A stretch of DNA of 52,933 nt from Gnomoniopsis sp. IMI 355080 (Eukaryota; Ascomycota; Sordariomycetes; Diaporthales; Gnomoniaceae): NCBI GenBank assembly GCA_027946555.1, contig JAPEVC010000236.1, forward strand, positions 1-52,933, in the 5' to 3' direction. Both the position numbers and the translations under genes were made by a program. The notes under the pieces were generated by a model. That model worked only from the letters and a program-made list of their open reading frames with translations. It was not told the DNA's origin and searched no databases. Each line of letters opens with the position of its first letter. Positions within the stretch are counted from its first letter, which is position 1. Below are positions 21,790 to 32,803 of the stretch, in pieces.

Positions 21790-23617
21790 TCACTCTTTCT
21801 TCCCTTGTAGCCTCTGGTACAGCCTCGCTGCTTTCAGAACATCTACTCCAGTCCTGGCACCAAATAGGTCACCTGTCTGTGGCCTGAGGGGCGCAACTCT
21901 CCTGCTCGGTCTATTCGTAGCCTCATCACTGACGGCCCCAGAATCCACACCTTCCTCTTCAAGCAAGCGCTCCACCAACTGATCCGTCGTCCCACCGGTG
22001 GAGGATCCTGTGGCAACCCCAACGACGGAGCCCAGGGCGCTTTGAAGCAGTTGAGTCAACGGTACAGCTGCCAGCAGCGGCGAGTGCGCCAATACACTTT
22101 CCACCCATGGAATATGTTGGCCTCCAATCACACATTGACCGTCTTCGATGAGCATATTGAAGTTACCACCACTCAGTGTTGTTGAATTCCCGAGGATTGT
22201 CTTTATATTTGCTAGGATGGTATCAAGGAACAGTTGACCCTGGAAAGGAATTGTGTTGTTCCCTCTGAGGAGCAGAGCATTGTTCACCGTCATGTTAGCT
22301 ATGACGATATCTGCAACACTAGCGTTGAATGTGAGGTCGCCGAGATTAACGTCCCTATTGATATGACGACGTAAGCTACCTATCATTCACATTTTATATT
22401 GGGGGCAAGAGGCCGGGTCACGACCTCGTAAAGATGAGAGTATACATACATTCCCGATACATTAGGAAGTGTCATCTCTCCAACCATGTTGGTCCCGTCT
22501 GCAAGCCTCTGTGGTCAACATTTTGTGGTCCCTGATAGGATATTGGCAACTGCCTAGTTGAAATTGCTCTTAAAAAGTTCATCCGGACAAAGAAGTGATG
22601 AGACGAATCCTCAGAGAGTTCCTGCCTTAGAAAACACACCCTGATACAATTTCTGGGACATCTCGAAGAAGGCAGGTTGTGTCAAGGTCTGGTACTCACT
22701 CGGCGCTGCAGGTACAAGTATTTGCAAGGAATCAAGGCCGAAACCTTTTAGTTGATTGAGGGCGGGCACGGTCACAGACTTATCGATGTTGATGGGCACC
22801 TTGAGTGCGCCCAAGTGAAGCGTAGTCGATGCACGAAAGCTGAAACTGGTTGTCACACCGTTTCTATGCACCGTTGCATGTCAGTCAATCCCTTCGAGTA
22901 ACAACGCCCATCGTGGCCAATTGTAGCTTCAGTGACCGGAGGCTTACACTGTGGCATTTACCCATTTCGAGACCTCAGTGTCGTTGAGGACAGGCGCGGT
23001 AGAATTGACCGTGATTTTCGTGGCCCCCTTCAAATGGAGTGCACTATCGGGCAATTGCGCGTAAGTATAAGGATAGAATCCCGGTGTAAAAGTATTGTAC
23101 ATCGAAAAACCGTAAGGATCCATTCGGACACTGAATCCTCCCGGGATCGAAAAGACAGTTGCGAAGCTGAAGGCCAACTCTGACGCGGACGCGGCTCCTA
23201 TCCTGGCGTCCATGACTGGCAACTGCATGTCGTTGATCGTCTTCTGGACAATGGCTGGGAGGATTTTGAGGAAGCTAATCTCATCGCTGTCAGTTGCTTC
23301 TTTGACTGCGATAGAAAAGGCGACTTCTTGGGGAAGGGGCCTCGTATGTTGGTGTCGAGATTGTGGGCTTACAAAAGGGGCAACGTAATGGCCAGCAGAA
23401 CGATCGATCCTATGAGGTAACAAAGCCAGAATCTCACGCAATGATTTCGGAGTCTCTGTCGCTTTCTGAGTGGTTGTTCCGTGTCTTCTTTTACCTTTTC
23501 GTGGTGCTCGACAACAGCAGGATCATTGTCCACATCCGCTTTAAAGGCACTTGTTGTGGCCCCATTGTTCTTTTCTTTGGTTGATGCAAATGGGAGCATG
23601 CTGTTGGAGTCCTTCAT
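21790..23617 (-). CDS. DUF3712-type membrane protein (five exons)
   Basis: Proposed exons: 23373-23617, 22948-23274, 22640-22863, 22450-22498 and 21790-22354; about 469 residues. The intron 3 borders could instead be 22638/22508, giving 473 residues. The basic cytosolic N-terminus (PLRKRQRLRNHC) precedes one transmembrane helix (YLIGSIVLLAITLPLFFL). A long extracytoplasmic part with NxS/T sites follows. Repeats of the beta-rich kind seen in DUF3712 proteins include DARIGAASASELAFSF, DPYGFSMYN, LPNVSGMDVNLGDLTF and LLRGNNTIPFQG. The exon 4/5 junction was chosen because it restores LPNxSxxxxxLGxxTF. Intron 1 (98 nt) has a CTGAC branch site just before its acceptor. The family resembles LEA/Tag1-type vacuolar or cell-surface proteins; the role is unknown. 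Gene identity is firmer than the exact splice sites. Confidence 0.75.
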
Positions 23618-25305
23618 CTTCCAAGGTGGGCTGCTAATGTTGACTTAGATTACATGAATTTGTGAAGTTGGCATGGATGATTAGCATATATCCACGCAAC
23701 CCTAAGGCTAGCAGTTGATTTGCATGGTAAAAGTTGCGTGAACAGTGATCCAAGGCACCAGAGACATAAGAAGGCCATTAATAAACAAGCCAAGGTTCGC
23801 CTTACACTATACGGTCTCACCACCCCTCCCTGCAATACCGACCAACAGAACCGGGTCCAAATGAAACAAATGCGCTTGCCTCGGTTCAAATATGAAGATC
23901 TCCAATGCTTTAAGGTTCGAGACATCATCTTCACATGAACCTGTCCCAGGATTTTCGGCACGCACATTAAAGCAGCCATTAATCTACGTGTCTACCTGAC
24001 TGGAGCTCACATGCGCATTCGTCAATACCTGATTAATTAGGTATATGCCACAATAGGACTTCAGACCACGACCAATTGTAGACGGTGAACTTGCAAGGCT
24101 AAGGAAGGAGGGTCACAGGCATTTCTATACGTCAAAACGACCTTGAACAATCGCATTCCGACACACAGAGTAAGCAGGTACGCTACGTCCGCTTTGTGTT
24201 ATGTGAATGCCTTCGAATCAGTCAAGTTCGTTTGGCAATTGGCACTGATAATGATTTCAAGGGCACTCTGGATTTTTCGTAGAGAACCTAGAACGGATTC
24301 ATTACGGAGAAGTACCCAGGTTTATGCTTCATGCTTACCTAGGGAGGATGGGGACGTGTACATCAGGTACCTAGGTAGTTAGGTAGTAGAACAACTCACA
24401 GACCCCCCCGACCCCCCACAAATGCTACTGCATAGAAAGTCAAGCCCCTCCGGAGTAAACAGTCTCGGATGATGAATTCTATATACACAATACACCACTT
24501 TCTTTGGCCGATTTGCTGATGCTGATATGGTGGTGAAGATATGCCGTTGACCTCATAATCTCGGATCTGTCGGCGTCAAAGGCCCAAGCAATCCGAAGTT
24601 TGATGTCCAGGCGGCTGTGAAAGATCGGGAGACCTTAATGTTCAGGACGTGCAGATCATATGCCACATAGAGGATTTCCATGCGATGCTTTCCCATGGGG
24701 TACCCCACAATAAAGATTGCTACACTGACAGGTGACATCCCAAGGCCCCTGGCAGTGTGCGTGTTGATCAACCTTGCTTTGCTGCTATATTACCTGGCTG
24801 TGTTAGCTCTTCATTGCGAAAAGCCTACTATGGCACATTATACGGAGTACTTATAGTATCTGCTTGCCACTTTGTCGGGTCAGCTTGCCCGGATCTACAA
24901 ATTAAGCTCTATAATGCTGACCACGGATAATGCGGCGGAGCTCACCAGGTTAGCGTGTTATGATGAGAACTCGAGTTCCGCGTAATTATGGGATGCGACT
25001 GAACCCGACAATCATCCATTGCACGTTTTGCTGCAACACAGTACACAAGGAGGCCCCATAATGACCAATGTCGGCGCAGTGGGTACGATCTTTTCAGATA
25101 CTGTGGAACACCAGAAAAAACCATGTATATCCGGACATGTTAGATCAGGTGCGAATACTGGAAGCGTAGGCGTTTGAATGATTTTGGTTCATTTGGGACA
25201 GTGGACCATAGGCTATCTCGATCAGCCGAAGGGTTAGCCTGGTGATTGCCCATACCGAATAACAACAGATTTAAATGATAGGTTTTGCCTGATTGTCTCG
25301 AACTT
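23618..25305. other. 1.7-kb gene-free stretch
   Basis: No gene recognised. It contains TTACCTAGGG near 24335, GGTACCTAGGTAG at about 24366-24378 and a C-rich run near 24405. A 109-codon minus frame at 23650-23979 has no motif. Confidence 0.5.
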
Positions 25306-25956
25306 TCACCGAGAGAACTTCACGACAACGTCCGACTCCTGCCACAATCTGAAAAGTATGGCTCTTTTCGATGCTCGAGTCTTTCGGACCAACAGAGAAT
25401 CTCTCTCCCCCTCCAGACGTCGCATCCCTTCGTCGCCCCAAAACAAGGTCCAAGATAATCCATTCCCCATGCGATTCATGAAATCAACCAACATATCCAT
25501 GGACAGGCCGTCTTCTTCTTGCCATTCCACCATATGTGTAGTGATCTCGAACCCATGCTCGAAGGAATTGCCCGTCTCGACTCTCCAAATGCCAACCTTC
25601 CTTGCTGCTGGCTGTTGCATCAGCATACGGCGCCAGCTAGACTTGCACTTGTCTAATAGATGATTGTGTGTCGGACAAGAGATGGGCTGAAATGTCCCAC
25701 GGGTTGTACTGGTCAAGCGACCACCAAAATGGCGAATCAGTAATGGGTTCATTCGCTTTGTTCGTGGCAATTGTCCTTCCCTAGCCATTGATGTGTCCGG
25801 ACGGAAGAACAGCAGCTTCTGGAGTTGCGGTGACTCTCTGATGAGTTGCTGCCAAAAACGGCAGACTCGGCTTCCGGCTATGAGGATTGACTGTAGGTCG
25901 TCGACTTGCAACAGGATAAGTTCCAAGAGCTCTACCGTTGACAAGACACGCTCCAT
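25306..25956 (-). CDS. F-box domain protein
   Basis: Single-exon gene of 216 residues from the ATG at 25956. The frame is open 66 bases further upstream but begins there with GTG. Residues 1-45 form an F-box: STVELLELILLQVDDLQSIL, then RVCRFWQQLIRESPQLQKLLFF, with the usual leucines and the VCRxW motif. The rest (RMNPLLIRHFGG, TTHMVEWQEEDG) matches the many small fungal F-box proteins with a weakly conserved tail. F-box proteins bind Skp1 in SCF ubiquitin ligases and choose substrates through the C-terminus, which shows no WD40 or LRR repeats here. Such genes multiply and vary between strains in Pezizomycotina, in keeping with this gene-poor setting. Confidence 0.8.
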   Translation of the reverse strand: MERVLSTVELLELILLQVDDLQSILIAGSRVCRFWQQLIRESPQLQKLLFFRPDTSMAREGQLPRTKRMNPLLIRHFGGRLTSTTRGTFQPISCPTHNHLLDKCKSSWRRMLMQQPAARKVGIWRVETGNSFEHGFEITTHMVEWQEEDGLSMDMLVDFMNRMGNGLSWTLFWGDEGMRRLEGERDSLLVRKTRASKRAILFRLWQESDVVVKFSR

Positions 25957-27367
25957 ATTGGGAGGCAACACAAGACTTGGATCTGGGAGGTATGATTCGG
26001 AACCATGATAGAAAACAGCCACGTCATTGATCCAGATGTTGCCTTTTTATTATCATCGGGGGAGGCTCTCGTAACCCATTTGCTTACGTTGGAACTCGTG
26101 GCTTACGCAAGTAAGCCGTATTAGCCACTTGCTCAGGCTGCCCAGGTGCTCAGCAGCTTTGTCTATTATTACTGGGGTGAATTCGAAGATTTCGAATCTG
26201 ACAATAAGATTTCGCGCGTCTCATTCCGGACAAAGAGGCACCTCGGGCTTTCCGCTCTTAGGCATATAGTCGTGGATCCCGCGGACCGAAAACTGACCGC
26301 ATTGGGCTGAGGCGTAGAAATCCACCCCGTCCCGAGCAAGTGGATGAACGAGTCGAATCACCCGATCTTGTTTCACGAGCAAATTCCTCACTGTGGGATA
26401 AATTCCCGGCAGTCAGCACTAGACACGAAAATGAGATGTGAATCCTTCAATCTCTTATGCCATCTAGCTGTTCTTCATGTTCAAGTCGCCTGACAATTCT
26501 CAACAGTTAGCAAATTGTCACCTGTATAAAGCCCACGAACAGACGAGCAGTGTTTCTAAGGTCTTCTGCCGAGGCTGTTTGAGCCGATGTTGGGCCCATT
26601 CCTGGCTTCGTACAAACGCCTTGCACTCAGGCTCGAGACCATACAGCTGATGTTTATGATCAGGGACAACTGGATAATTACTGTAGGTGCGTAGTGCATA
26701 ATGAGCGAATGGCAGACAAAGGGTACAAACAACCCTGGTGGTCGCCCACACATCAGGTGAGCGTCGGGTGCCTCAAAGCGTGAGGGCTTTCATGATCACG
26801 TAAGACCCGAATCAGGTACTCATGATGAACCATCATCTCTTCGTATGCGTCTATGAAAGTCAACTCTGGAACCGAGTTCCATGTATTTCACCAGTTTTCG
26901 ATAGGTTGCTCTCATAATAGGCCTATCAGGGTACCAACCAGAGTCTCATACTACTAGGCCTTTTGATATGTTGTACTCTTGCAATGCATTTCTTCCTTCT
27001 CGATCAAAGAAGAACTGGGTTCATCTCAATATCAGATTTCTAATACTTAAAGAAAATATATCCTTGTATCCGGATTTGGCCCCCGAGAAGTAAAGATTCT
27101 GGGTGTTCTCGACTTTGATAATCCGTAGACGTGTCGGAGCTGGCCGATGGGCCATTAGGCGTCTAGTGGCAGCTTATCATCGCGAGGCAGGGGCGAATCA
27201 CCTCCCTCCAAGCTTAAAAGCCGACTGAACTTAGTAGTCTTCTTCCTTTGAATTTCTTTGAGACGCGATACACAACCTGTTGGTCAATCACAGACGATTA
27301 TCTGCACCGAAGTACTCTCTGGCAAATGACCAGGTCCTAGTGCGGAACACATATTCGAATACTAGCG
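25957..27367. other. 1.4-kb gene-free stretch
   Basis: Promoter sides of the F-box gene (-) and the oxygenase gene (+). No gene recognised. A perfect small palindrome, ATTCGAA-GAT-TTCGAAT, lies at 26181-26197. A minus frame at 26518-26751 has no motif. Confidence 0.5.
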
Positions 27368-28479
27368 ATGACGACCCAGTATGTGGACCGGGCAATTCCC
27401 AAGGTGAGCTGGAAGGTTTTGAAATGATAAGTTGTCTTTGGTGGCCTGACAATTGTGCAAAGATCTCACTGCGCGACTTCGACGTTAGAATTGATGGGAT
27501 AACGGCCGAGATATGCGATGCAGCCATGAATGTGGGCTTCTTCGCCATTATCGATCATGGCATCACGCAAGAGGAGGTGCGGTCTATCTTTGCCACATCG
27601 GAATCTTTTTTCTCACTTCCGGATTCGGCCAAAGCCGAGGTCCCATGGAACCCACAGAACGTTGGATGGGAAAAGAAGTCCCAGATCCGTCCATCCACAG
27701 GTGCCGCGGACATGAAGGAATCTTACCAGCTCCAATTTGGCGAGAACATGCTTACGGGCGGAGTGAGAGCAGATGGTGACAAGAGCCTCTGGGTCAGTGA
27801 GAAGTACTTGCCGTGTTTCAAGGACGATTGCCTGCGGTTCATGCATCGAGTACAGGAGGTCTCAAACAGACTGATGATTTGTCTTGCACGTGGGCTGGGT
27901 TTTCCGGACGAGTACTTTATCAAGTGCCACGATCCGACGGATCCGTTATGTCAAAACGTCATGCGCCTTCTTCACTACTTTGCCACGCCCAAGACCAACG
28001 ACGGCCAGGTCTACCACCGGGCTGGGGCGCATGCAGACTGGGGACTCCTCACTCTGCTTTTTCAGCAGGAGGGCCAGAGCGGACTTGAAATCTGCCCAGG
28101 GCGTGAAGCAGTCACTGAGTTTGCTCTGGGCGACAAGTGGACACGAGTGAACTTCGAGCCTGGGGCCATCATCTGCAACATCGGGGACATGCTTATGAGC
28201 TGGTCGGATGACCGGTTCCAGTCAACGTTCCACCGCGTCAAGGCACCTTGCGAGCCCGGAGACTACTATGGCGAGCGATTCAGCATTGCTTTCTTCAACC
28301 AGCCGAGTAAAGACACACTGATTCAGGGACCGCAGAAAAAGTACCCAGAGATCACAGGAAGGCAATTCATTGCGAATGCGATGCAGACACACTTTACGGC
28401 TTTGAAGAAGAAAGTGGAAGAGGGCGCCAACGTTAAAAAGACTGACGAGGCAAGACCCGCCGTTCCAGTGTCTGTTTGA
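27368..28479 (+). CDS. 2-oxoglutarate/Fe(II)-dependent oxygenase (isopenicillin N synthase-like)
   Basis: Two exons: a 36-nt first exon at 27368-27403 (MTTQYVDRAIPK) and 27463-28479, with a 59-nt intron (GTGAGC; CTGAC branch site). The product is 350 residues. The long open frame starts with TTG at 27280 and has no upstream ATG, so the small first exon is preferred; it gives the family-typical IPKISLRDFD opening. The N-terminal DIOX_N part has GFFAIIDHGI. Iron ligands are H202 and D204 (HADWGLLTLL) and H269 (STFHRVKAP); the 2-oxoglutarate-binding pair is R284/S286 (GERFSIAFF). Relatives hydroxylate, desaturate or cyclise small molecules and often sit in secondary-metabolite clusters, but no core synthase is nearby. 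Substrate unknown. Confidence 0.9.
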
Positions 28480-30112
28480 AGACCCAAAGGACTTCTGTCA
28501 AGAGGCAGGTCAATAGAGCAAGACTCTACGGGACCAGAATGATTTATAGCACAACGAAGTTTTATGGGATTTTGACTCACAAGCCGATCAGATATTCCAT
28601 GTTGCATGCGGCTTCAGAATTCATTTGCTGGAGCATTACGATTGTTCTTCCCTCCTATCACATGGCAATGGAGCAACGAGCAGCCCATACGCACCAACTG
28701 CCTTTGGACTTGATTGAAAACAAAGATGACTGCCCCGCCCTGCTCTACATACCTACCCACGTCAGTTATACTGATCGTGCGTGGAAGAGGGTGACTTTGA
28801 GCATGGTCAGGCGTATCCAGTGTGGCTGGAGTGACTTGTATTTCACCATACCTACCTAGCAGCGATGACGACGGGAGGGCTGCTTTTCAGGAGAGCCAAA
28901 AATGAATACAGTTCGAGTGATGTGGGCGGGATGAGGTGTGGATTCGAACTAAAAATATAATGTTGATCAGCGACACTGCGAAGTAAGCCTTTTCTATCAG
29001 TGAGACGAAGCAGAGGACGCCCTCGTAAGTTCGATGCTTCAGATTGCGCCCGTGTTGCATCGTGGTCCACTGCTGTGGCGTCTTAAGGCATTGTTTCATT
29101 CCACACCTGGACTATAAGGCTGGAGGGACGGGTGTAATTGTAACGTAGAGCAGATTAGGTCCATAACAGACGCGGAAGACTCAATGGGCGTGTGACAAGT
29201 CCCTAGGTATCCGATGTTATTTTACAAACCTAAGAACCAAATAGATGCACGCCCGGCTCATGGGCCAGGATGTCGCTAGCCTTTGGGCGTGCTATTCGAC
29301 ATCTTGTCCGGTCCCACCTCAGACCTGCAAGTGAAGTTTCCTCGGCCCAAGCAAACCTTTAATCATCCATGATCTGGTGATACCTAGGCATAAGACCATT
29401 GCGGAGCAGTGATCTAGATATTTTATCCGGGCTCGAATTTCCTCTTCGTACTCTTATAAGGCTTAAGCTCTCGATGCTATTGGGAATGCCATGTCAGTAT
29501 AGACCCTGCTGAGGTGTCTATTAAACGCATACGAACGATTATCCAACGTTTGAGAAAGGTAGCTTAGTTCCAGACTGACCGGTGAGAGGGCAATGAGCCA
29601 TTGTCTCGTCAAAGTGTTTGCGCATTCGAACTTGTACGTGCTTTGCAACTCAAGCTGCATCACGTTTTCACCCAACGATTACCTTTGAAGCTGCCGAACC
29701 AGTCACAGCGCTTTGGAGAGAGACATGGAGAATCCCGCGGATATAACTGCCGCGATTTTATCAGGGAAATAAGTAGCCAGGGACGTGGACAGTGCCCAAG
29801 ATGTCTAAGGGCCTACGGAGCATGGACTCAACAAGTGCTGCAAGTAGCAGTCGTAGGACCTAAACAGGGTTATGCAGCCAGAGTATGATTGATATCGAAC
29901 GTGTCGTATTATCAATTAAGACTATATATACTTACAGAGTATCAGAAGGTCGAATAATTTCAGGCCCGTTGGCAGGAAGTCCATAGTTTTAGGTTCAGTC
30001 TCAGCATCCATTGAATCATGATCTAACCAACTTTCAAGACATCCTCATTTGACCTTCCCCAAGTCCCAATGCGTACATGCAAACGACTGTACCAGGTCTC
30101 GGCCACCACTCT
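28480..30112. other. 1.6-kb convergent spacer
   Basis: 3' sides of the oxygenase (+) and the FAD oxidoreductase (-). No gene recognised. ACCTAGGTA-like motifs occur near 28851, 29202 and 29381. Confidence 0.5.
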
Positions 30113-31483
30113 TCATTCCAGCAAAGCCGGCAGTGTCCTGTTCTCGACAAACGCCCAGATCAGCGGCGAGTAGTCCGAACACCACGCATTACCTGCCCAG
30201 TATGTATTCTTGTGACCCTGGAGCGCGTACATATCCTTGTATGTCCCATCCCTGATCTCATCCACCGTAAAGTGCAGCTGGAGGTTGTCGTGCTCTTCCC
30301 ATGCCTCGAAGGTGGTGCTGGAGTTAGCGGCGATCTTGGCAACGGCATCCGTCACTAAGCCCTTTGCGGCATCGGAGTCTGGCTCGCCGATGACCTTGAT
30401 GGTCTGGTAGCCCGGTTGCCCAACGGTCTCGAAGCGCCAGACGAAGGGGGTAGAGGGCAAGCCGTACGGCGACGAGATGTTGGTATTCAGGTAGTTGGTC
30501 AGGTCTGCAAGGCCAGTACCGGTCGTCACGCCAACGTAGTAAGGCACGTTCTGCCATCGCTGGAAGATGGCCGTCTCGTTCTCGCTGAGGTCGAAAGGGG
30601 CCAGGTTGTCAATGGTGGGTGGGATGGTGACGAGCAGCTTCTTGGCTCTGATGGTAACCCCGGCGAGCGTCACCTCCACGCCCTCGTCGCTGCGGGTCAC
30701 ATTGGCGGCCTTGCTCTGGAAGAAGATGTTGTCGGTGCCGATGAAGGCCTCAGCCGCGTCATAGACGGCCTGGTTGCCCACGGGCGCGTACACGTAGCCG
30801 CTCACGAGGCCGGTGATATGGGCTTGGCCAAAGTTCTGCAGCACATACAGCGTCGGCGCATCCAGCAGATTTCCAACGCCCTGGGCGAAGATCCAGACGA
30901 CAGGGATGACCTCGGTCAGGTTGTACTTTGCCGCAAACTGGCCAAAAGGCAACAGCAGGTCCTCCGGGACCGGGTCAGGGAGATCGTACGCGCCGTCGGC
31001 CAGAAATGGGAAGAGCTCGCTGACGGTGCCCAGATAGTTGATCAGAGGCGTGATGTAATCGAAGGGGTTCACTGCCGTCGCGTTGGGGATCACGAAGCCA
31101 GTACTGAAGTCGACGAGGTTGCTTGGGAAATTCGACAGGCCAGACGAGTTGAGGCTGACGTTGAAGCGGCCAAAGAAATCGGCTGTTTCGGTGTTGTTGA
31201 TGTAGGCTTGGACACCATACTCAATCACACCGGTGCTGCCCCAAGTGGTATCAACATGACCACCGAGCTTGATGTCACGCTCGACGATGGCCACCGATTT
31301 TCCCTCGTCCTTGAGACGCACGGCTGTGTACGCGCCGGTAGCACCACCCCCAAGGATGACGACGTCGCGTTCGACAATCTCTGTTTGTGCGCTGGTAGAG
31401 GTATTTTTGCTGACACACGAACCGCTGACGCTTTGCAGCACAAGTCCGAGGAAAGCGGCGCGAAGGGGTAGGAGTCGGCCCAT
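30113..31483 (-). CDS. secreted FAD-dependent oxidoreductase (beta-cyclopiazonate dehydrogenase-like)
   Basis: Single-exon gene of 456 residues from the ATG at 31483. A signal peptide (MGRLLPLRAAFLGLVLQSVSG) is followed by a Rossmann FAD motif VVILGGGATGAYTAVRL (GGGATG at 45-50) with a ribose-binding Glu at 68 (VAIVERD). GGHVDTT at about 74-80 resembles the GGR/GGH motif of flavin amine oxidases. The C-terminal FAD contact region is YWAGNAWCSDYSPLIWAFVENR. Many NxS/T sites suggest secretion. The layout fits the fungal amine-oxidase-like group that includes beta-cyclopiazonate dehydrogenase, most of whose members have unknown substrates. No indole-alkaloid or PKS-NRPS genes are nearby, so cyclopiazonate chemistry itself is not implied. 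Confidence 0.85.
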   Translation of the reverse strand: MGRLLPLRAAFLGLVLQSVSGSCVSKNTSTSAQTEIVERDVVILGGGATGAYTAVRLKDEGKSVAIVERDIKLGGHVDTTWGSTGVIEYGVQAYINNTETADFFGRFNVSLNSSGLSNFPSNLVDFSTGFVIPNATAVNPFDYITPLINYLGTVSELFPFLADGAYDLPDPVPEDLLLPFGQFAAKYNLTEVIPVVWIFAQGVGNLLDAPTLYVLQNFGQAHITGLVSGYVYAPVGNQAVYDAAEAFIGTDNIFFQSKAANVTRSDEGVEVTLAGVTIRAKKLLVTIPPTIDNLAPFDLSENETAIFQRWQNVPYYVGVTTGTGLADLTNYLNTNISSPYGLPSTPFVWRFETVGQPGYQTIKVIGEPDSDAAKGLVTDAVAKIAANSSTTFEAWEEHDNLQLHFTVDEIRDGTYKDMYALQGHKNTYWAGNAWCSDYSPLIWAFVENRTLPALLE

Positions 31484-32803
31484 GTTGACGGCAACTTAAG
31501 AACGATGGAGGGGGCGCAAGGCGATGGAAGGAGTGACAAGGATGCGAACCTGGATATTGTGCACAGGTTCAAACTCCATTCTCGAGCGCAGGCTGCCTTC
31601 TTATAATAACAGCACGGCGTCTTCTTTGGCCGGATGCGCCGGGGGCATGCTTTGATATGAGACCACAGCCATGATTTCCGAAGCAATTGGACTCTCGCTC
31701 CGCTCTATGTGTGCATGGCTTGGCGAGGCACCGTAATTTTACCAACCAGCTGCAACTGAGTCGTAGTCGAAGTCACGCTATACTGTTTCCTTTCGTAAAC
31801 AAAGGAGACGAAACCTTGTGTCTTCTATGCCAACCCGTTGGCGAAAGACTCTCAGAGCATTGGCTCGTCGAAAGCCACGGTATGTTCCTAAAATCATAAG
31901 GAGTGAACCTCATGTCTGGTTATACACAGGCTTACCTTTCTCCACCCCGCACAAAAACTTAAGACTAACACGTTGTACATAGTAAAGCCAGATCGGGATG
32001 TGATAAGTCATGCGGGCGAATAACGTTTGATAATTTTCCAGGTTCGATAGTGGTAATTACCGAAAAACCATCAGATTATAGATATTAGACTGCAATACAA
32101 TGATTCTTCCTCCGGCATGTCTCAAGACTTGGGTCGGAAGCATGGAAACACTCGGGCAGTGCATTTGTAGTGTGCAACTTGAATGCGAAGTTGTAAGCTT
32201 GCCGGCGTGGGATACAGCCTGTACCTCTCCAACAAGGCCAATGGTGACATGATTTAGGAAGATGTCGTGGAACACTCGAGTGAGTGTATTTGATCAATAA
32301 ACCTAGATAATTGGAGATGACGACCGTAGCATCCTTACCTGCCCCACCCGCACATAGTGGCTTGCCAGCCAGGTGGGCTAGGTAGGTGTAGGTAGCCGGG
32401 TAGCTCAGAGCCATGTAGACAATCATGCCTACGAGCGTCAAGGAATCGGAAATGGTCGACGATGGTTGCGGTTCGCGCCAAACACGATATATATTACATA
32501 GTTTGTATACCTTGACCCCGGTTTCCAGACGACCAGGTATCCCTGTCCTTTGCTGCAGCCGCGTGCAGGGATCAGTCCCCTACTCTAGTTATCGGCGCTT
32601 ATCAATCCGCGGGGCGATTTTTTTTTGGGCAGCCCGGCGCATCATTGTGGCTCATTTTTCGTCTTGTTCCTCAAACCAAATACATCAGAACCCATTTCCT
32701 GCAGGCCAGACACTTCTTGTAATTCTCTCCATCAACATCCCCCGCCCCAAATCAGACAATCCGCCTACCATTTTCCCGCCCTGTCGCCATAGAGCCAACA
32801 AAA
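31484..32803. other. 1.3-kb divergent spacer
   Basis: Promoters of the FAD oxidoreductase (-) and NMD3 (+) lie here. No gene recognised. A GGTAGGTGTAGGTAG run occurs near 32380-32395, and there is a T9 run near 32620. A tRNA-like A/B-box pairing near 32394-32480 was considered and rejected. Confidence 0.5.

Noticed and set aside
23341..23372. 32-nt intron in the DUF3712-type gene joining codons for LPL to PQEVAF
   Set aside because: Too short for a fungal spliceosomal intron. A 98-nt alternative with a CTGAC branch site keeps the frame and gives a better transmembrane junction.
28905..28980. GTGGATTCGAACTAA stretch resembling a tRNA T-arm
   Set aside because: No matching acceptor or anticodon stem on either strand.
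30416..31471. 351-codon plus-strand frame
   Set aside because: Antisense shadow of the FAD oxidoreductase gene, caused by its GC-rich codon use.
17958..31483. Secondary-metabolite gene cluster
   Set aside because: No polyketide synthase, peptide synthetase, terpene cyclase, prenyltransferase, P450 or transporter was found among the genes.
32394..32485. tRNA-like A-box (TAGCTCAG) and B-box-like GGTTCGCGCC about 70 bases apart
   Set aside because: The acceptor stem (AGCCGGG) finds no partner after the B-box and the T-stem does not pair, so no cloverleaf forms.
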